Translations under genes and position numbers: made by a program
The notes under the pieces: model-generated
The model's database searches: none
Told to the model about the DNA's origin: nothing
What the model saw: the letters and a program-made list of their open reading frames with translations, nothing else
Assembly: GCF_950066645.1 (NCBI RefSeq)
Contig: NZ_CATMFB010000017.1
Location: 19,114-83,113 of the forward strand
Source: an uncultured Thalassolituus sp.
GTDB lineage: Bacteria; Pseudomonadota; Gammaproteobacteria; Pseudomonadales; Oceanobacteraceae
Direction: 5' to 3'
DNA length: 64,000 nucleotides
Shown here: in pieces, positions 38,330 to 46,397 of the stretch
How the letters are laid out: each line of letters opens with the position of its first letter
Numbering within the stretch: the stretch's first letter is position 1

Positions 38330-39676
38330 TTACTGCCGGGAAGACGGATTACGGCGACGGCGCGGACGGCGGCGTTTCTTGTTCGCGCTGTCGTCTTCCG
38401 GCACGTACTTGACCGGTTCTGGGGTAATGTCTTTCTGAGCCTGAGTCCAGAAATCACACAGCTCACCCAGGTTTTCGCCCGACTGATGACGCAGCAGCAG
38501 GAAGTCATATGCTGCGCGGAAGCGAGGATGCCCAAGAAACTCAGCAATCTTCTTGCTGCGGGTTTTCGGCAAACGTAACTGCATTTCCCAGATTTCGCGC
38601 ATAGGAATAGAGAAGCGCTTAGGAATCGCTGTCGCCTTGATCTGTTGTGCCAGCACCCGGTCTGCCGCTTTCTGCATGGCTGGGTGTGGTGGCAGGCCCT
38701 GTTCTTCGTATTCACGGCGCACGCGTTCAACCTGAGGCCAGAGCAGAGCAGCAAGGAAGAAGTAAGGTGTTACCGACTTACCCGCTTTGATGCGATCGTC
38801 GGTATTTGCCATGGTGTTCTCAACCAGGCGTACTGCTGCGTCATCGTCCTGGAGGCAATGCTCTGTCGCCGGGAACAGGGTAGCGAAGAGGTGATATTCG
38901 CGCAGCAGACGCAGCGTCTCGAGTGCATTGCCGGCCAGAAACAGCTTCAGCACTTCCTCAAACAGGCGTGCAGCGGGGATCTGCTCCAGCAGGGGAGCCA
39001 TGTCGCGGATCGGCGCGGCCGTGTGTTGTTCAATACTGAATCCCAGCTTTACCGCAAAACGGATTGCCCGCAGCATACGGACCGGATCTTCGCGATAGCG
39101 GGTCTCTGGGTCACCAATCAGACGCAGGCGTTTCAGCTGCATGTCTTCCCAACCACCGGCATAGGCATGAACGCTGAAATCATCAATGTTGTAGTACAGC
39201 GCGTTAACCGTGAAGTCACGGCGCATGGCGTCTTCGTCTTTGTTTCCGTAAACATTATCGCGCAGGATCATGCCCTGATCGTCCTGACGTGACACTTTGT
39301 CAGAATGATCCTCAGAGGGCGGTGCCCGGAACGTGGCTACTTCAATCACTTCGCGGCCAAACACCACGTGAACCAGCTTGAAGCGGCGACCGATCAGGCG
39401 GGAGTTGCGGAACAACTGATTCACCTGCTCAGGAGTGGCATCCGTCGCCACATCAAAATCTTTGGGGTTCAGGCCGAGCAGGTTGTCCCTGACGCCGCCA
39501 CCAACCAGATACGCTCCATAGCCTGCCTTACGTAAGCGATACAGCACCTTCAGCGCGGGTTCGCTGATGTTATTGCGGGAAATGCTGTGCTCGTCACGGG
39601 GAATGACTTTCAGTGGGATTTCTTCGGCTTCCTGCTTCTGTCCGAAGAGGCGTTTCACACGGTTAATGAGGGTCAC
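38330..39676 (-). CDS. pcnB: Poly(A) polymerase I PcnB
   Basis: A 448-residue class II nucleotidyltransferase that adds 3' poly(A) tails and so promotes RNA decay. The head motif YLVGGGVRDNLLG and the catalytic DFDVATDATPEQV (two Asp) are present, then RRDFTVNALYYN and RMLRAIRFAVKLG. The tail is very basic (KKRRRPRRRRNPSS), as in true PcnB rather than CCA enzymes. Its start is 64 bp after the last terminator of the sRNA array. Confidence 0.96.
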   Translation of the reverse strand: MTLINRVKRLFGQKQEAEEIPLKVIPRDEHSISRNNISEPALKVLYRLRKAGYGAYLVGGGVRDNLLGLNPKDFDVATDATPEQVNQLFRNSRLIGRRFKLVHVVFGREVIEVATFRAPPSEDHSDKVSRQDDQGMILRDNVYGNKDEDAMRRDFTVNALYYNIDDFSVHAYAGGWEDMQLKRLRLIGDPETRYREDPVRMLRAIRFAVKLGFSIEQHTAAPIRDMAPLLEQIPAARLFEEVLKLFLAGNALETLRLLREYHLFATLFPATEHCLQDDDAAVRLVENTMANTDDRIKAGKSVTPYFFLAALLWPQVERVRREYEEQGLPPHPAMQKAADRVLAQQIKATAIPKRFSIPMREIWEMQLRLPKTRSKKIAEFLGHPRFRAAYDFLLLRHQSGENLGELCDFWTQAQKDITPEPVKYVPEDDSANKKRRRPRRRRNPSSRQ

Positions 39677-39740
39677 AGGTAACGCTTATCTCTGGCTTGC
39701 TTTGGCTGGCGAGTGTAACGTTTAGTGATCGCCAAATAAA

Positions 39741-40025
39741 CAAAAAGCCGCAGTTGCGGCTTCTTTGGGTTCCGGCTGTTGTTGTTATTGTTGCCGGTAA
39801 CACTGCTCAGTCTGTCGACAGAGGTTCTGAATGGGCATTCCGCTGCCTCATTTTTTATTTTTGTTTTCAGCGCACAGACTGCGCATTCAGAACCTTTGTC
39901 TCTGCAGGCCTTTGTTATTGTTATGAGTGGCTCTGCGGTCTTACCGGCACTTTATTATTGTTATTGGTGTGCCGTCTTTCGTGAGGCTTAGCATTTGTTA
40001 TTTTTATCAGTTGCCGTGCCATCTG
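39741..40025 (-). ncRNA. CrcZ/CrcY-like Hfq-decoy sRNA, copy D
   Basis: A non-coding transcript of about 285 nt, bounded by a sigma-54 promoter and an intrinsic terminator. On the minus strand it has five A-rich AAYAAYAA-type clusters (complementary to plus 39778-39793, 39851-39869, 39911-39924, 39951-39966 and 39994-40007), the type bound by Hfq's distal face with Crc. A 12-bp stem (39822-39833 with 39884-39895) displays the second cluster in its loop; a 9-bp stem (39792-39800 with 39941-39949) closes the 3' half. Position after cbrB and before pcnB matches crcZ. Ends are inferred. Confidence 0.8.
39745..39762 (-). terminator. Terminator of sRNA copy D
   Basis: AAGCCGC and GCGGCTT around a 4-base loop, followed on the minus strand by TTTGTTT. 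Confidence 0.85.
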
Positions 40026-40035
40026 ATAGTAATAA

Positions 40036-40051
40036 AGCGAAGGTCGTGCCA
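40036..40051 (-). promoter_or_regulatory. Sigma-54 promoter of sRNA copy D
   Basis: On the minus strand TGGCAC-GACCT-TCGCT has the invariant GG-N10-GC spacing. Start predicted about 12 bases after the GC, near 40025. Confidence 0.8.
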
Positions 40052-40094
40052 ACTTTAGAAAATCTAGTAAAAACAAGCACTTAAGAAAATACAG

Positions 40095-40114
40095 GTGTCT
40101 ATAAAAATAGACAC
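40095..40114. promoter_or_regulatory. Palindrome GTGTCTAT-N4-ATAGACAC, copy D
   Basis: A perfect 8-bp inverted repeat about 45 bp upstream of the sigma-54 promoter, also present in copies C and A. It is a probable protein-binding site whose binder is unknown. Confidence 0.6.
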
Positions 40115-40125
40115 ATCTCAAAATG

Positions 40126-40183
40126 TGTTACGAAACATTACGTGAAGTGTAACCCTTGGGTAACAAACGTCATGAAACGTAAC
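40126..40183 (-). promoter_or_regulatory. Upstream GTAAC repeats (putative CbrB sites), copy D
   Basis: TGTTAC (40126-40131) and GTAACC (40149-40154) are 17 bp apart, followed by GGGTAACA and CGTAACAG. Copy A has the same TGTTAC-N17-GTAACA spacing. The sites lie 75-130 bp upstream of the -24 element, as expected for an enhancer-binding protein; similar GTAAC motifs are described for CbrB in Pseudomonas. Confidence 0.6.
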
Positions 40184-40276
40184 AGTGTGACGCAGTCGGT
40201 CTTCGACCTGGGTAGCAGATCCTGGAATGGCGCAGAGATAGCGTATGGATGAGGGGTGCGGCTGAACGCCGGGCAA

Positions 40277-40562
40277 TAAAAAAGCCGCAGTAGCGGCTTC
40301 TTTGAGTTCCGGCTGTTGTTGTTATTGTTGCCGGTAACACTGCTCAGTCTGTCGACAGAGGTTCTGAATGGGCATTCCGCTGCCTCATTTTTTATTTTTG
40401 TTTTCAGCGCACAGACTGCGCATTCAGAACCTTTGTCTCTGCAGGCCTTTGTTATTGTTATGAGTGGCTCTGCGGTCTTACCGGCACTTTATTATTGTTA
40501 TTGGTGTGCCGTCTTTCGTGAGGCTTAGCATTTGTTATTTTTATCAGTTGCCGTGCCATCTG
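40277..40562 (-). ncRNA. CrcZ/CrcY-like Hfq-decoy sRNA, copy C
   Basis: Near-identical twin of copy D, 537 bp away, about 286 nt. The five A-rich clusters (plus 40315-40330, 40388-40406, 40448-40461, 40488-40503 and 40531-40544) and both stems are unchanged. It should be co-regulated with copy D because the promoter and upstream sites are identical. Short ORFs that can be drawn in this region are antisense or cross the promoter and have no ribosome sites. Confidence 0.8.
40282..40299 (-). terminator. Terminator of sRNA copy C
   Basis: AAGCCGC-AGTA-GCGGCTT followed on the minus strand by a run of Ts. Confidence 0.88.
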
Positions 40563-40572
40563 ATAGTAATAA

Positions 40573-40588
40573 AGCGAAGGTCGTGCCA
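40573..40588 (-). promoter_or_regulatory. Sigma-54 promoter of sRNA copy C
   Basis: Same sequence as copy D (TGGCAC-GACCT-TCGCT, GG-N10-GC). Start predicted near 40562. Confidence 0.8.
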
Positions 40589-40631
40589 ACTTTAGAAAAT
40601 CTAGTAAAAACAAGCACTTAAGAAAATACAG

Positions 40632-40651
40632 GTGTCTATAAAAATAGACAC
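40632..40651. promoter_or_regulatory. Palindrome GTGTCTAT-N4-ATAGACAC, copy C
   Basis: Same palindrome as at 40095, followed upstream by the same GTAAC repeats (about 40663-40720). Confidence 0.6.
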
Positions 40652-40814
40652 ATCTCAAAATGTGTTACGAAACATTACGTGAAGTGTAACCCTTGGGTAA
40701 CAAACGTCATGAAACGTAACAGTGTGACGCAGTCGGTCTTCGACCTGGGTAGCAGATCCTGGAATGGCGCAGAGATAGCGTATGGATGAGGGGTGTGGCT
40801 GAACGCCGGGCAAT

Positions 40815-41042
40815 AAAAAAGCCGCGATAGCGGCTTTTCGGGATTCTGGTGCGTCATCTCTGTTTCACTGGCTGATGTCCCGTAACTCTTGTTGTTGTTC
40901 TTACGGGAGTCAGTTCTGTGGAATGACACTGATTATTCGCTTTTCTTCCCCGGTGGTCCTGCAGGCCTTTGTTATTGTTAGAAGTGGCCGGTTCCGGTGC
41001 AGCGATGCGTTTTATTTTTATTGTCTGCGTCGCTTCATAGTA
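40815..41042 (-). ncRNA. CrcZ-like sRNA, divergent copy B
   Basis: A shorter (about 228 nt) and diverged member of the array. Three A-rich clusters remain (complementary to plus 40889-40900, 40968-40980 and 41010-41024). It keeps the sigma-54 promoter and the GCCGC/GCGGC terminator but lacks the GTGTCTAT palindrome upstream, so its control may differ. Confidence 0.7.
40819..40836 (-). terminator. Terminator of sRNA copy B
   Basis: AAGCCGC-GATA-GCGGCTT followed by a T-run on the minus strand. Confidence 0.88.
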
Positions 41043-41052
41043 CTTAAGTATT

Positions 41053-41068
41053 AGCCAGAATTGTGCCA
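41053..41068 (-). promoter_or_regulatory. Sigma-54 promoter of sRNA copy B
   Basis: TGGCAC-AATTC-TGGCT on the minus strand, GG-N10-GC. Start predicted near 41042. Confidence 0.75.
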
Positions 41069-41117
41069 TGTTTAAAAATATTGTATAAATCAATAAGTTA
41101 GTGTTTTCTCGGGCGAG

Positions 41118-41192
41118 TGTTACTGAGAAAGTGTTACCTTTCCTTACGCATTTTGACCTGCCGGAGTAACAGCATCTGTTACTCAGGTAACA
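41118..41192 (-). promoter_or_regulatory. Upstream GTAAC repeats, copy B
   Basis: TGTTAC at 41118 and 41132, GTAACA at 41166, and a compact TGTTAC-N4-GTAACA at 41177-41192. The spacing differs from copies A, C and D. Confidence 0.5.
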
Positions 41193-41281
41193 TGAGGTGC
41201 CCTTGCGAAAATGGAATCGTTGAAAATATGGCTGATGAGGTCTCATCCCGAAAGGCCCAAGACAGTATGAAAGGCAGAAAA

Positions 41282-41561
41282 TAAAAAAGCCGCTGGGGTG
41301 GGCGGCTTCTCAGGGCTTTATTGTTATTGTTCTGTGCTCTGCCACAGGTGTCATCGTCGTTTTGAATGAACAGTCAGACCGTATCTTATTGTTTTTATTG
41401 GTCTTTCATGGCCGCTCATTCGAAACAATCAATGGTGGCGATTGTCGTTCTTGTTATGAGTGAAGGAACCACAGGCGCTTTGTTATTGTTGTTGGTGCGC
41501 CTTCCCTAAACTCTCAAGCTTTGCCTCTTTGTTATTTTTGTTTATGGACACATGCTTGATA
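41282..41561 (-). ncRNA. CrcZ-like sRNA, copy A (nearest cbrB)
   Basis: The array member next to cbrB, about 280 nt. Four A-rich clusters (complementary to plus 41318-41331, about 41385-41400, 41480-41494 and 41528-41544). A stem of 41359-41369 with 41416-41426 (10 of 11 pairs) again puts an A-rich cluster in its loop although its bases differ from copies C and D, which supports a conserved RNA structure. By position this is the closest counterpart of Pseudomonas crcZ. Confidence 0.8.
41287..41308 (-). terminator. Terminator of sRNA copy A
   Basis: AAGCCGC and GCGGCTT around an 8-base loop with a T-run on the minus strand. Confidence 0.85.
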
Positions 41562-41571
41562 TTGTTTATTT

Positions 41572-41587
41572 AGCTAATACCGTGCCA
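41572..41587 (-). promoter_or_regulatory. Sigma-54 promoter of sRNA copy A
   Basis: TGGCAC-GGTAT-TAGCT on the minus strand, GG-N10-GC. Start predicted near 41561. Confidence 0.8.
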
Positions 41588-41630
41588 GAAATACAAAATA
41601 CATATAAATCAATGGGTTATGAAATTACAG

Positions 41631-41690
41631 GTGTCTATAATTATAGACACTTCGACTAAAGTGTTACGAGATCTGAGCCATTCGGTAACA
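41631..41690 (-). promoter_or_regulatory. Palindrome and GTAAC sites upstream of copy A
   Basis: A perfect palindrome GTGTCTAT-N4-ATAGACAC (41631-41650), then TGTTAC (41662-41667) and GTAACA (41685-41690) with the 17-bp gap also found in copy D. A further GTAACA lies at about 41705. Confidence 0.6.
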
Positions 41691-41812
41691 GTTCTGTATG
41701 TTAGGTAACACTGTGTAATTTGATGAGTCACAATCCGCCAGCAGGCGAAGGCCTGTTGGCAGAGGAGCAGCGAAGAAGACTGCGTCGGGGGCAGGCGCCG
41801 GAAGAAGGAGGG

Positions 41813-43216
41813 TTACTTGCCTTTTTTGCGGGGAATGCCCAGGCGCTGGCGACGTTCCCAGAGGGACTTACGGGAGATGCCCAGTTTTTTGGCCAGTTCG
41901 GTTTCAGTCATCGAGGCTTCGTTTTCGAGAACGAAGTGGACGAAGTAATCATCGAGAGACAGATCCCCCTGATTTCCATTCGCCGGATCGTCCGCCTGGT
42001 AAGGGTTACTGGTATCAACGAGGTTGTTACGCATGGTTTCACTGAGGTAACGGTCAGCTGAGACCTCAATACCGAGCAGCGAGGCTTCGATGCTGTTGTC
42101 GTCGGCCAGAATGACTGCCCGTTCTACTGCGTTTTCGAGTTCGCGGACATTGCCCGGCCAGTGATAGGTGCGGATGGCGTGCAAGGCCTCGTCACTGAAC
42201 TGCATTGCGGGCTGCTGCATCCGCTCACAGGCGCGTGTCAGCATGGCTGTGGCAATCTCAACGACGTCTTCACCACGTTCACGCAGCGGTGGCAGATGCA
42301 GCTCAACGACATTCAGGCGGTAATACAGGTCTTCCCGGAACTCGCCCATAGAGGCCAGCTCTTTCAGGTGTCGGTGAGTGGCCGCGACGAGGCGCACATT
42401 GACCTTACGGCTCTGCACTGAGCCCACGCGGCGTATTTCCCCTTCCTGCAGCACCCTGAGTAGCCGGGCCTGAGCTTCCAGCGGTAATTCGCCAATTTCG
42501 TCCAGGAAGAGAGTGCCACCGTCTGCGGCTTCGACCAGACCCTGGCGTTGTGCAGTTGCGCCGGTAAACGCGCCTTTCTCATGCCCGAACAGTTCGGACT
42601 CAATCAGGGTTTCCGGGATGGCAGCACAGTTGACTGAGATCAGCGGGTTGTTGGCGCGACGACTCTGACTGTGCAGGGCACGGGCGACCAGCTCTTTACC
42701 GGTACCGGATTCACCCTGAATCAGTACGGTCGCATCGGTCGGTGCCACTTTAGAAATTTTACGGAAGAGTAACTGCATGGGCTCGCAGCTGCCGATAATG
42801 CCAGTGCTGCTGCCTTCCGGGTCCGGTGAGGCGTCACCTGCTACCGCAACCGGCGTTTCGGAGGACATTTTCCCCTTGCTGAGGATACGGGTAACGGCCT
42901 GAAGCATTTCATCGTGGTCAAACGGTTTGGCGATGTAGTCGACCGCGCCTAACTTCATGGCGTCCACAGCAGAGCGCAGGCTGGCGTAGCTGGTCATGAT
43001 TAACACGGGAGTGTTACCGGCCAGAGTGATCAGTTCGGTGCCGTTGCCACCCGGCAGACGCAGATCGCTGATGATCATGTCGAACTGGGAAAAATCCTGC
43101 TCTTTGGCGGCATCCAGTGAGTCCACATCCGTCACTTCGTGGTCGTGACGCTGCAACAGGCGTCGAACGGCCTGGCGGATAATGGCTTCGTCTTCAACGA
43201 CTAAGATGTGACTCAT
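41813..43216 (-). CDS. cbrB: Sigma-54-dependent response regulator CbrB
   Basis: A 467-residue NtrC-type activator. Receiver domain (about 4-115, phospho-Asp in [10 protein letters not shown]); AAA+ domain (about 140-370) with Walker A GESGTGKE, the sigma-54 contact loop GAFTGA and Walker [11 protein letters not shown]; Fis-type C-terminal HTH ([24 protein letters not shown]). With CbrA it senses carbon/nitrogen status. Its neighbour in the array direction carries four sigma-54 promoters, the expected targets. It overlaps the cbrA stop (TAATG). Confidence 0.95.
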   Translation of the reverse strand: MSHILVVEDEAIIRQAVRRLLQRHDHEVTDVDSLDAAKEQDFSQFDMIISDLRLPGGNGTELITLAGNTPVLIMTSYASLRSAVDAMKLGAVDYIAKPFDHDEMLQAVTRILSKGKMSSETPVAVAGDASPDPEGSSTGIIGSCEPMQLLFRKISKVAPTDATVLIQGESGTGKELVARALHSQSRRANNPLISVNCAAIPETLIESELFGHEKGAFTGATAQRQGLVEAADGGTLFLDEIGELPLEAQARLLRVLQEGEIRRVGSVQSRKVNVRLVAATHRHLKELASMGEFREDLYYRLNVVELHLPPLRERGEDVVEIATAMLTRACERMQQPAMQFSDEALHAIRTYHWPGNVRELENAVERAVILADDNSIEASLLGIEVSADRYLSETMRNNLVDTSNPYQADDPANGNQGDLSLDDYFVHFVLENEASMTETELAKKLGISRKSLWERRQRLGIPRKKGK

Positions 43217-46143
43217 TAATGGGGTTCCGTAACTTCAGTTTGTTCAGCCCGTGGCAGGCTGACTTTAACACAGGTTCCACGTCCGTTCGCCAGTGGACTG
43301 TCGATCGTGATGTGGCCATAGTGTTCTTCAATAATACTGTAGACAAGGGACAGGCCCAGACCTGTCCCTTTACCCACATCTTTTGTTGTGAAGAAGGGCT
43401 CGAAAATTCGGTCGAGCGTTTCGGTCGGAATGCCGTGCCCTTCGTCGAGTACCATAACATGGATCTGCTCTTCGTCGGCTTCTCCCTGAACCCAGACACT
43501 GCTGCCCGGCTCTGACGCATCGCGGGCATTGCCCAGCAGGTTGACGAACACCTGTACGAGACGCTGAGCATCGCCGAGGGTCGCCAGTGCCGGCGGGCAG
43601 TCGTTCACGAAGGTGATATCCTGACTACGTTTGCTGAGACGCAGAAGCTGCATGGCTTCGTCGACGCAGTACGAGACGTCGACCAGCTCGTGTTCTGTGG
43701 AGTGATGCCCTGCGTGAGAGAAATTCATCAGCGACTGCACGATACGGGTGACCCGCTTAGTCTGCTCCTGAATCTGGTCTGCCATCTGCAGCAGTTCGGG
43801 GTTGTCGGTCTCATACCTCATGCTCTGCGCCAGGCAGTCGATCCCGGTGATGGGGTTGCCGATTTCATGCGCAACACCCGCAGCGAGCCGGCCAATGGAG
43901 GCCAGTCGTTCGTTGTGGATCAGTTCTTCTTCGAGCAGCTGAGTCTCGGTCTGATCTTCCATCAGAATGACGGTGCCACCGGGCTGACCATTGCTGCCTT
44001 CGATCAGCGCTTTGTGCAGACTGAACCAGTGTGGCCGGCCCCGGTGTTCCACCCGGTGTTTGTATTTGTGCATGGCTTTGCTGACCAGAAACTCCTGCAG
44101 CAAAGGCCCCCATGGTGACGCCAGGCGGCTGATGTGTGATCCGGTAACATCGCTGGCAGCGGTATTCGTAAGATCAGACATTGCCTGGTTCCACATCATG
44201 ATTTCCCCGTCGGCTGCCAGTGAGCAGACGCCCATAGGCAGACGTTCGAGTGTCTGGCGGTGATAGCGGCGAAGGCTGTCGAGCTCGCTGGCCAGACCAC
44301 CGAGACGGCTGTGGAAGCCCTCCAGGCGCTGTTCGATCTGGTAGATGTCTTCGGTCAGTTCAACGTCATCACGGAACGGCAGGTAACGGCTGACGAGGTC
44401 GTGAGCAACGGTCGGGCCCATCAGACCTGACAGGTTGGCTTCCAGACGTCCGCGCAGGCGGCGCAGGGCGTATGGCCGGTCTTCGTACGATGGTAATTCG
44501 AGATCCTCTAACGCCTGATAGACCTCCCGCTCGGCAACATAGCGTCCCAGTGGGCGGGTCAGGGCATTGATGATTTCGTTGGTGTTGTTCGCTACCAGTG
44601 GCTGGCGCGATGGACGGGACACCGTATCAATTGAACAGGCATCGGCGGCGGCGGCCTCTGCGGCATTCTGGCGAGTGGCAAAGCTGATGATGACGAACAG
44701 CGTGAAGTTCACACTGATGGCCGAAATCGCGGCCAGGTGCCAGTTGCTCTCATCGGTGGCCGGTAGCCAGAAAGGTACGTTCCAGCCGAGGGCCAGTTCG
44801 CAGAACGGCAGAAGCAGGGCGTAGATCCAGGTGAAGGTCCCGGTGACGACACCGGCTATAAAGCCCTTGCGGTTCGATTTTGGCCAGTAGAGCAGGCCAA
44901 GCACACCGGGCAGGAACTGTGAGCAGGCAACGAACCCGAGAATCCCCAGCTGACTGAGGTCGAGGTCGGCCCCGACCAGCAGGTAGAAACCGTACGCCAG
45001 AAACAGAATGACTGCGATCAGGGAGCGGCGCATCCACAGTAACCAGCGATAGAAGTCATATCGCGGTGCCGGCTTGTAGACGGGCAGTACCAGATGGTTC
45101 AGGAACATAGCTGCCGTCGATAGCGTCGTCACGATGATAATGCCCGACGCGGCAGCCAGACCCCCGATAAAAATCAGTAGCGTAAGAAAGGGCGACTCGG
45201 TGGCCAGACCAATACCCAGTGCGAAGTACGACGGGTCCGTCTCGACATTGAGGTAGTAACCCGCCCAGAGAATTGGCGGCACTGAGAAGCTCATGACCAG
45301 CATAAACAGAGGCACGCCCCAGCTGGCATGACGCAGAGCCCCGGGGTTTGTGTTCTCGGTGAAGGCCATGTGGAACATGTGTGGCATCGCGACGGCGGCG
45401 GCAAAGAAGACCATCAGCAGGGTGCGCCATGGCCCGTCCTGCAGGCGTACCTGTTGTTCAGCCAGAACGGCCTGGTTTTCCTGCAGCCATTTTTCCAGCC
45501 CCCCGACCTCAGGGAATATCCCGAACAGGACCACGCCACCCAGTATCAGGATGGCGGCCAGTTTAAGCAGGGATTCAAACGCAATGGCGAATACCAGTCC
45601 TTCGTGCTTTTCCCGCGGAGATACATGGCGGGCGCCGAACAGAATGGCGAAGATGATCATCACCAGTACGTAGGCAAATGCGAGATTACCGACAGGCCAC
45701 TCACGGTTAAGCAGATAAAGGGTGTCGGCAATGGCGGTGATCTGCAGCGTGAGCATCGGGATCACGACCGCCAGCATGAAGAGTGACACCAGAATACCGG
45801 CCCATCGCGACCGGTAACGGAATGCCAGCAGGTCAGCGAGCGAGCTGAGCTGATAGGTCCGGGTGATCTGAAGAATCGGGCTGAGTAACACCGGAGTCAG
45901 GACAAAGGCCCCGGAGATCCCCAGGTAATACGCCAGAAAGCCGTAACCGTATTGGTTTGCGAGCCCGACCGAGCCGTAAAAAGCCCAGGCGCTGGCATAG
46001 ACCCCGAGAGAGAGCACGTAAACAATCGGGTGGCGTACCCAGCGGCGCGGAATCCAGTCACGCTCGACGGCGTATGCGGTCAGAAACAGGGCTGCCAGAT
46101 AGCCCAGAACGAGTAAGGCGAGCTGGCCAAGACTAAAGGTCAT
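43216..46143 (-). CDS. cbrA: Sensor histidine kinase CbrA with SLC5-type transporter domain
   Basis: A 975-residue membrane kinase. The N-terminal half (about 1-500) is a 13-helix sodium/solute-symporter-like domain, followed by a STAC-like linker, a PAS domain (about 625-720, [18 protein letters not shown]), HisKA with [14 protein letters not shown], and HATPase_c with DEGHGIPTE. This is the layout of Pseudomonas CbrA, which links histidine uptake to signalling. It is upstream of and coupled to cbrB. Confidence 0.95.
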   Translation of the reverse strand: MTFSLGQLALLVLGYLAALFLTAYAVERDWIPRRWVRHPIVYVLSLGVYASAWAFYGSVGLANQYGYGFLAYYLGISGAFVLTPVLLSPILQITRTYQLSSLADLLAFRYRSRWAGILVSLFMLAVVIPMLTLQITAIADTLYLLNREWPVGNLAFAYVLVMIIFAILFGARHVSPREKHEGLVFAIAFESLLKLAAILILGGVVLFGIFPEVGGLEKWLQENQAVLAEQQVRLQDGPWRTLLMVFFAAAVAMPHMFHMAFTENTNPGALRHASWGVPLFMLVMSFSVPPILWAGYYLNVETDPSYFALGIGLATESPFLTLLIFIGGLAAASGIIIVTTLSTAAMFLNHLVLPVYKPAPRYDFYRWLLWMRRSLIAVILFLAYGFYLLVGADLDLSQLGILGFVACSQFLPGVLGLLYWPKSNRKGFIAGVVTGTFTWIYALLLPFCELALGWNVPFWLPATDESNWHLAAISAISVNFTLFVIISFATRQNAAEAAAADACSIDTVSRPSRQPLVANNTNEIINALTRPLGRYVAEREVYQALEDLELPSYEDRPYALRRLRGRLEANLSGLMGPTVAHDLVSRYLPFRDDVELTEDIYQIEQRLEGFHSRLGGLASELDSLRRYHRQTLERLPMGVCSLAADGEIMMWNQAMSDLTNTAASDVTGSHISRLASPWGPLLQEFLVSKAMHKYKHRVEHRGRPHWFSLHKALIEGSNGQPGGTVILMEDQTETQLLEEELIHNERLASIGRLAAGVAHEIGNPITGIDCLAQSMRYETDNPELLQMADQIQEQTKRVTRIVQSLMNFSHAGHHSTEHELVDVSYCVDEAMQLLRLSKRSQDITFVNDCPPALATLGDAQRLVQVFVNLLGNARDASEPGSSVWVQGEADEEQIHVMVLDEGHGIPTETLDRIFEPFFTTKDVGKGTGLGLSLVYSIIEEHYGHITIDSPLANGRGTCVKVSLPRAEQTEVTEPH

Positions 46144-46312
46144 CGTTGTTGTTCTGCTTACTGTTGATCCAGATGTAGAAAGCGATCAGAAGGGCCCAGA
46201 TACCAAACGGGCGATACCAGGCAGCGCGGTCGTCCAGCCACCAGTCCATCATAATCGGGGATATCAGATAAATGCCGACCAGCAAGAGCAGGCCAAGACG
46301 ATAATCGTACAT
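46133..46312 (-). CDS. cbrX: Small membrane protein CbrX
   Basis: About 59 residues from MYDYRLGLLLLVG, with two hydrophobic helices (about 5-20 and 31-47) around the motif DWWLDDRAAWYRPF and a polar end (SKQNNNDDL). A start at 46351 would add 13 residues. It overlaps the cbrA start by 11 bases. In Pseudomonas a small protein called CbrX occupies this position; its role is not settled. Confidence 0.8.
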   Translation of the reverse strand: MYDYRLGLLLLVGIYLISPIMMDWWLDDRAAWYRPFGIWALLIAFYIWINSKQNNNDDL

Positions 46313-46397
46313 CTGTCGGTCCGTCAGAGAGATGGCCAGAGAGTAGCACATAACCCGGGTGCGCCAGAAACTCCCGGCAGAAAGTAAAGGCTGCCGG

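Larger units (their letters stand above)
39743..40288. repeat. Direct repeat, first copy (537-bp period)
   Basis: Contains one whole sRNA unit (terminator, RNA, promoter and upstream sites). Read by eye against the copy starting at 40280 it differs at about three positions (39755, 39768 and 40259) within some 540 bp. No transposase or terminal inverted repeat is present, so a tandem duplication by recombination is likely. Confidence 0.9.
40280..40825. repeat. Direct repeat, second copy (537-bp period)
   Basis: Second copy of the sRNA unit; see the repeat starting at 39743. The end of each copy overlaps the start of the next, as expected for a tandem array. Confidence 0.9.

Noticed and set aside
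39779..40658. Identical ORFs of 70 codons (39779-39991 and 40316-40528, plus strand) and 66 codons (39921-40121 and 40458-40658, minus strand)
   Set aside because: They come in pairs only because the region is duplicated. The first pair is antisense to the predicted sRNAs and the second runs across promoter and upstream sites. No ribosome sites, and the translations are low-complexity.
39735..41720. CRISPR array
   Set aside because: The direct repeats are about 537 bp long with no spacers and no cas genes; the periodicity is of whole transcription units.
39735..41720. Insertion sequence or MITE as cause of the duplication
   Set aside because: No transposase, no terminal inverted repeats and no target-site duplication are visible; tandem recombination explains it.
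41738..41759. Hairpin just after cbrB on the minus strand
   Set aside because: The stem has a mismatch in the RNA sense and no T-run, so I do not call it a terminator; cbrB may read into the first sRNA unit.
41720..42061. 113-codon plus-strand ORF opposite the end of cbrB
   Set aside because: Antisense to the conserved Fis-type HTH of cbrB; no independent evidence of coding.
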